64,000 nucleotides of DNA from Muribaculaceae bacterium. Lineage in GTDB: Bacteria > Bacteroidota > Bacteroidia > Bacteroidales > Muribaculaceae. Each line of letters opens with the position of its first letter. The first letter of the stretch is position 1. The position numbers were made by a program, and so were the translations under genes. Below are positions 63,979-64,000 of this stretch, piece by piece. The DNA is taken from positions 159,847-223,846 of the forward strand of contig JAMPGA010000003.1 of NCBI GenBank assembly GCA_023664185.1. Reading direction: 5' to 3'. The notes beneath the pieces were generated by a model. It saw only the letters and a list, made by a program, of their open reading frames with translations, did no database searches and was not told where the DNA came from.

Positions 63979-64000
63979 AAAAGAGCACTCAATCAAATAA

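Noticed and set aside
1..64000. CRISPR array, prophage, integrase, insertion sequence or rRNA operon
   Set aside because: No regularly spaced repeats, transposase or integrase motifs, or rRNA sequence seen on either strand.
63971..64000. GTG-start ORF at the window's right edge
   Set aside because: It closes after nine codons and overlaps the sigma-54 activator end.

Overview
The window reads as a chromosomal segment of a Bacteroidales bacterium, most likely of the Muribaculaceae type. This is an inference from gene content, gene order, a GC content of roughly 50-55 percent (judged by eye) and promoter style; no 16S rRNA gene is present. Supporting signs are the many TAnnTTTG -7 boxes with a TTTG-like -33 box 19-20 nt upstream, an unusually short primary sigma factor (286 aa), Bacteroidetes-specific families (DUF4270, DUF4861, DUF1599, DUF5063, BT_3928-type DoxX protein, Rpb6-like omega, truncated glycogen-synthase-like protein), a serine palmitoyltransferase for sphingolipids, and a CHU_C-type (type IX secretion) C-terminal domain. 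Most of the window is core chromosome. I see no prophage, insertion sequence, CRISPR array or rRNA operon.

Layout. 1-4.1 kb: 3' part of tamB, an Omp85-family (BamA/TamA-like) protein and a thioredoxin-fold protein without catalytic cysteines. 4.2-8.9 kb: a tight + strand operon yicC-gmk-nadD-DUF5063-rpiB-mazG-PD-(D/E)XK nuclease. 8.9-15.3 kb: minus-strand genes: phosphoesterase, glycosidase-like lipoprotein, rpsU, B3/4-domain protein, tRNA-Thr(CGT), DUF4270 lipoprotein and GT5-domain protein. 15.6-18.7 kb: primary sigma factor, then a pectin-type pair (DUF4861 plus CE12 rhamnogalacturonan acetylesterase). 18.7-20.7 kb: an orphan trpB behind what looks like a complete Trp attenuator (leader peptide with tandem Trp codons, antiterminator, terminator), and a divergent Nudix gene. 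20.9-24 kb: bamD-omega and a GHL10 glycosyl hydrolase. 24-31 kb: lon-PASTA-rluD, then MATE-FAD dehydrogenase. 31-33 kb: rsgA-gluQ. 33-39.6 kb: a tripartite RND efflux operon with a divergent HxlR regulator. 39.7-47.4 kb: rubrerythrin, EamA transporter, gyrA, TPR protein, DUF1599 and DoxX protein. 47.4-50 kb: agmatine-to-putrescine operon. 50-56 kb: CHU_C protein, lytic transglycosylase, uvrA, YqgE. 56-59 kb: rplM-rpsI-rpsB-tsf. 59.4-64 kb: YitT protein, serine palmitoyltransferase, acyltransferase and a sigma-54 activator.

The most interesting non-coding signals are the trpB attenuator (19864-20079); an 88-nt inverted-repeat element present twice (11909-11996 and 20709-20796); a 10-bp inverted repeat ending just before the rubrerythrin start; a run of structured RNA-like elements between rubrerythrin and the EamA gene; and several long hairpins between genes. 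Gene packing is tight: many same-strand neighbours overlap by ATGA, and at least five convergent pairs overlap at their 3' ends.
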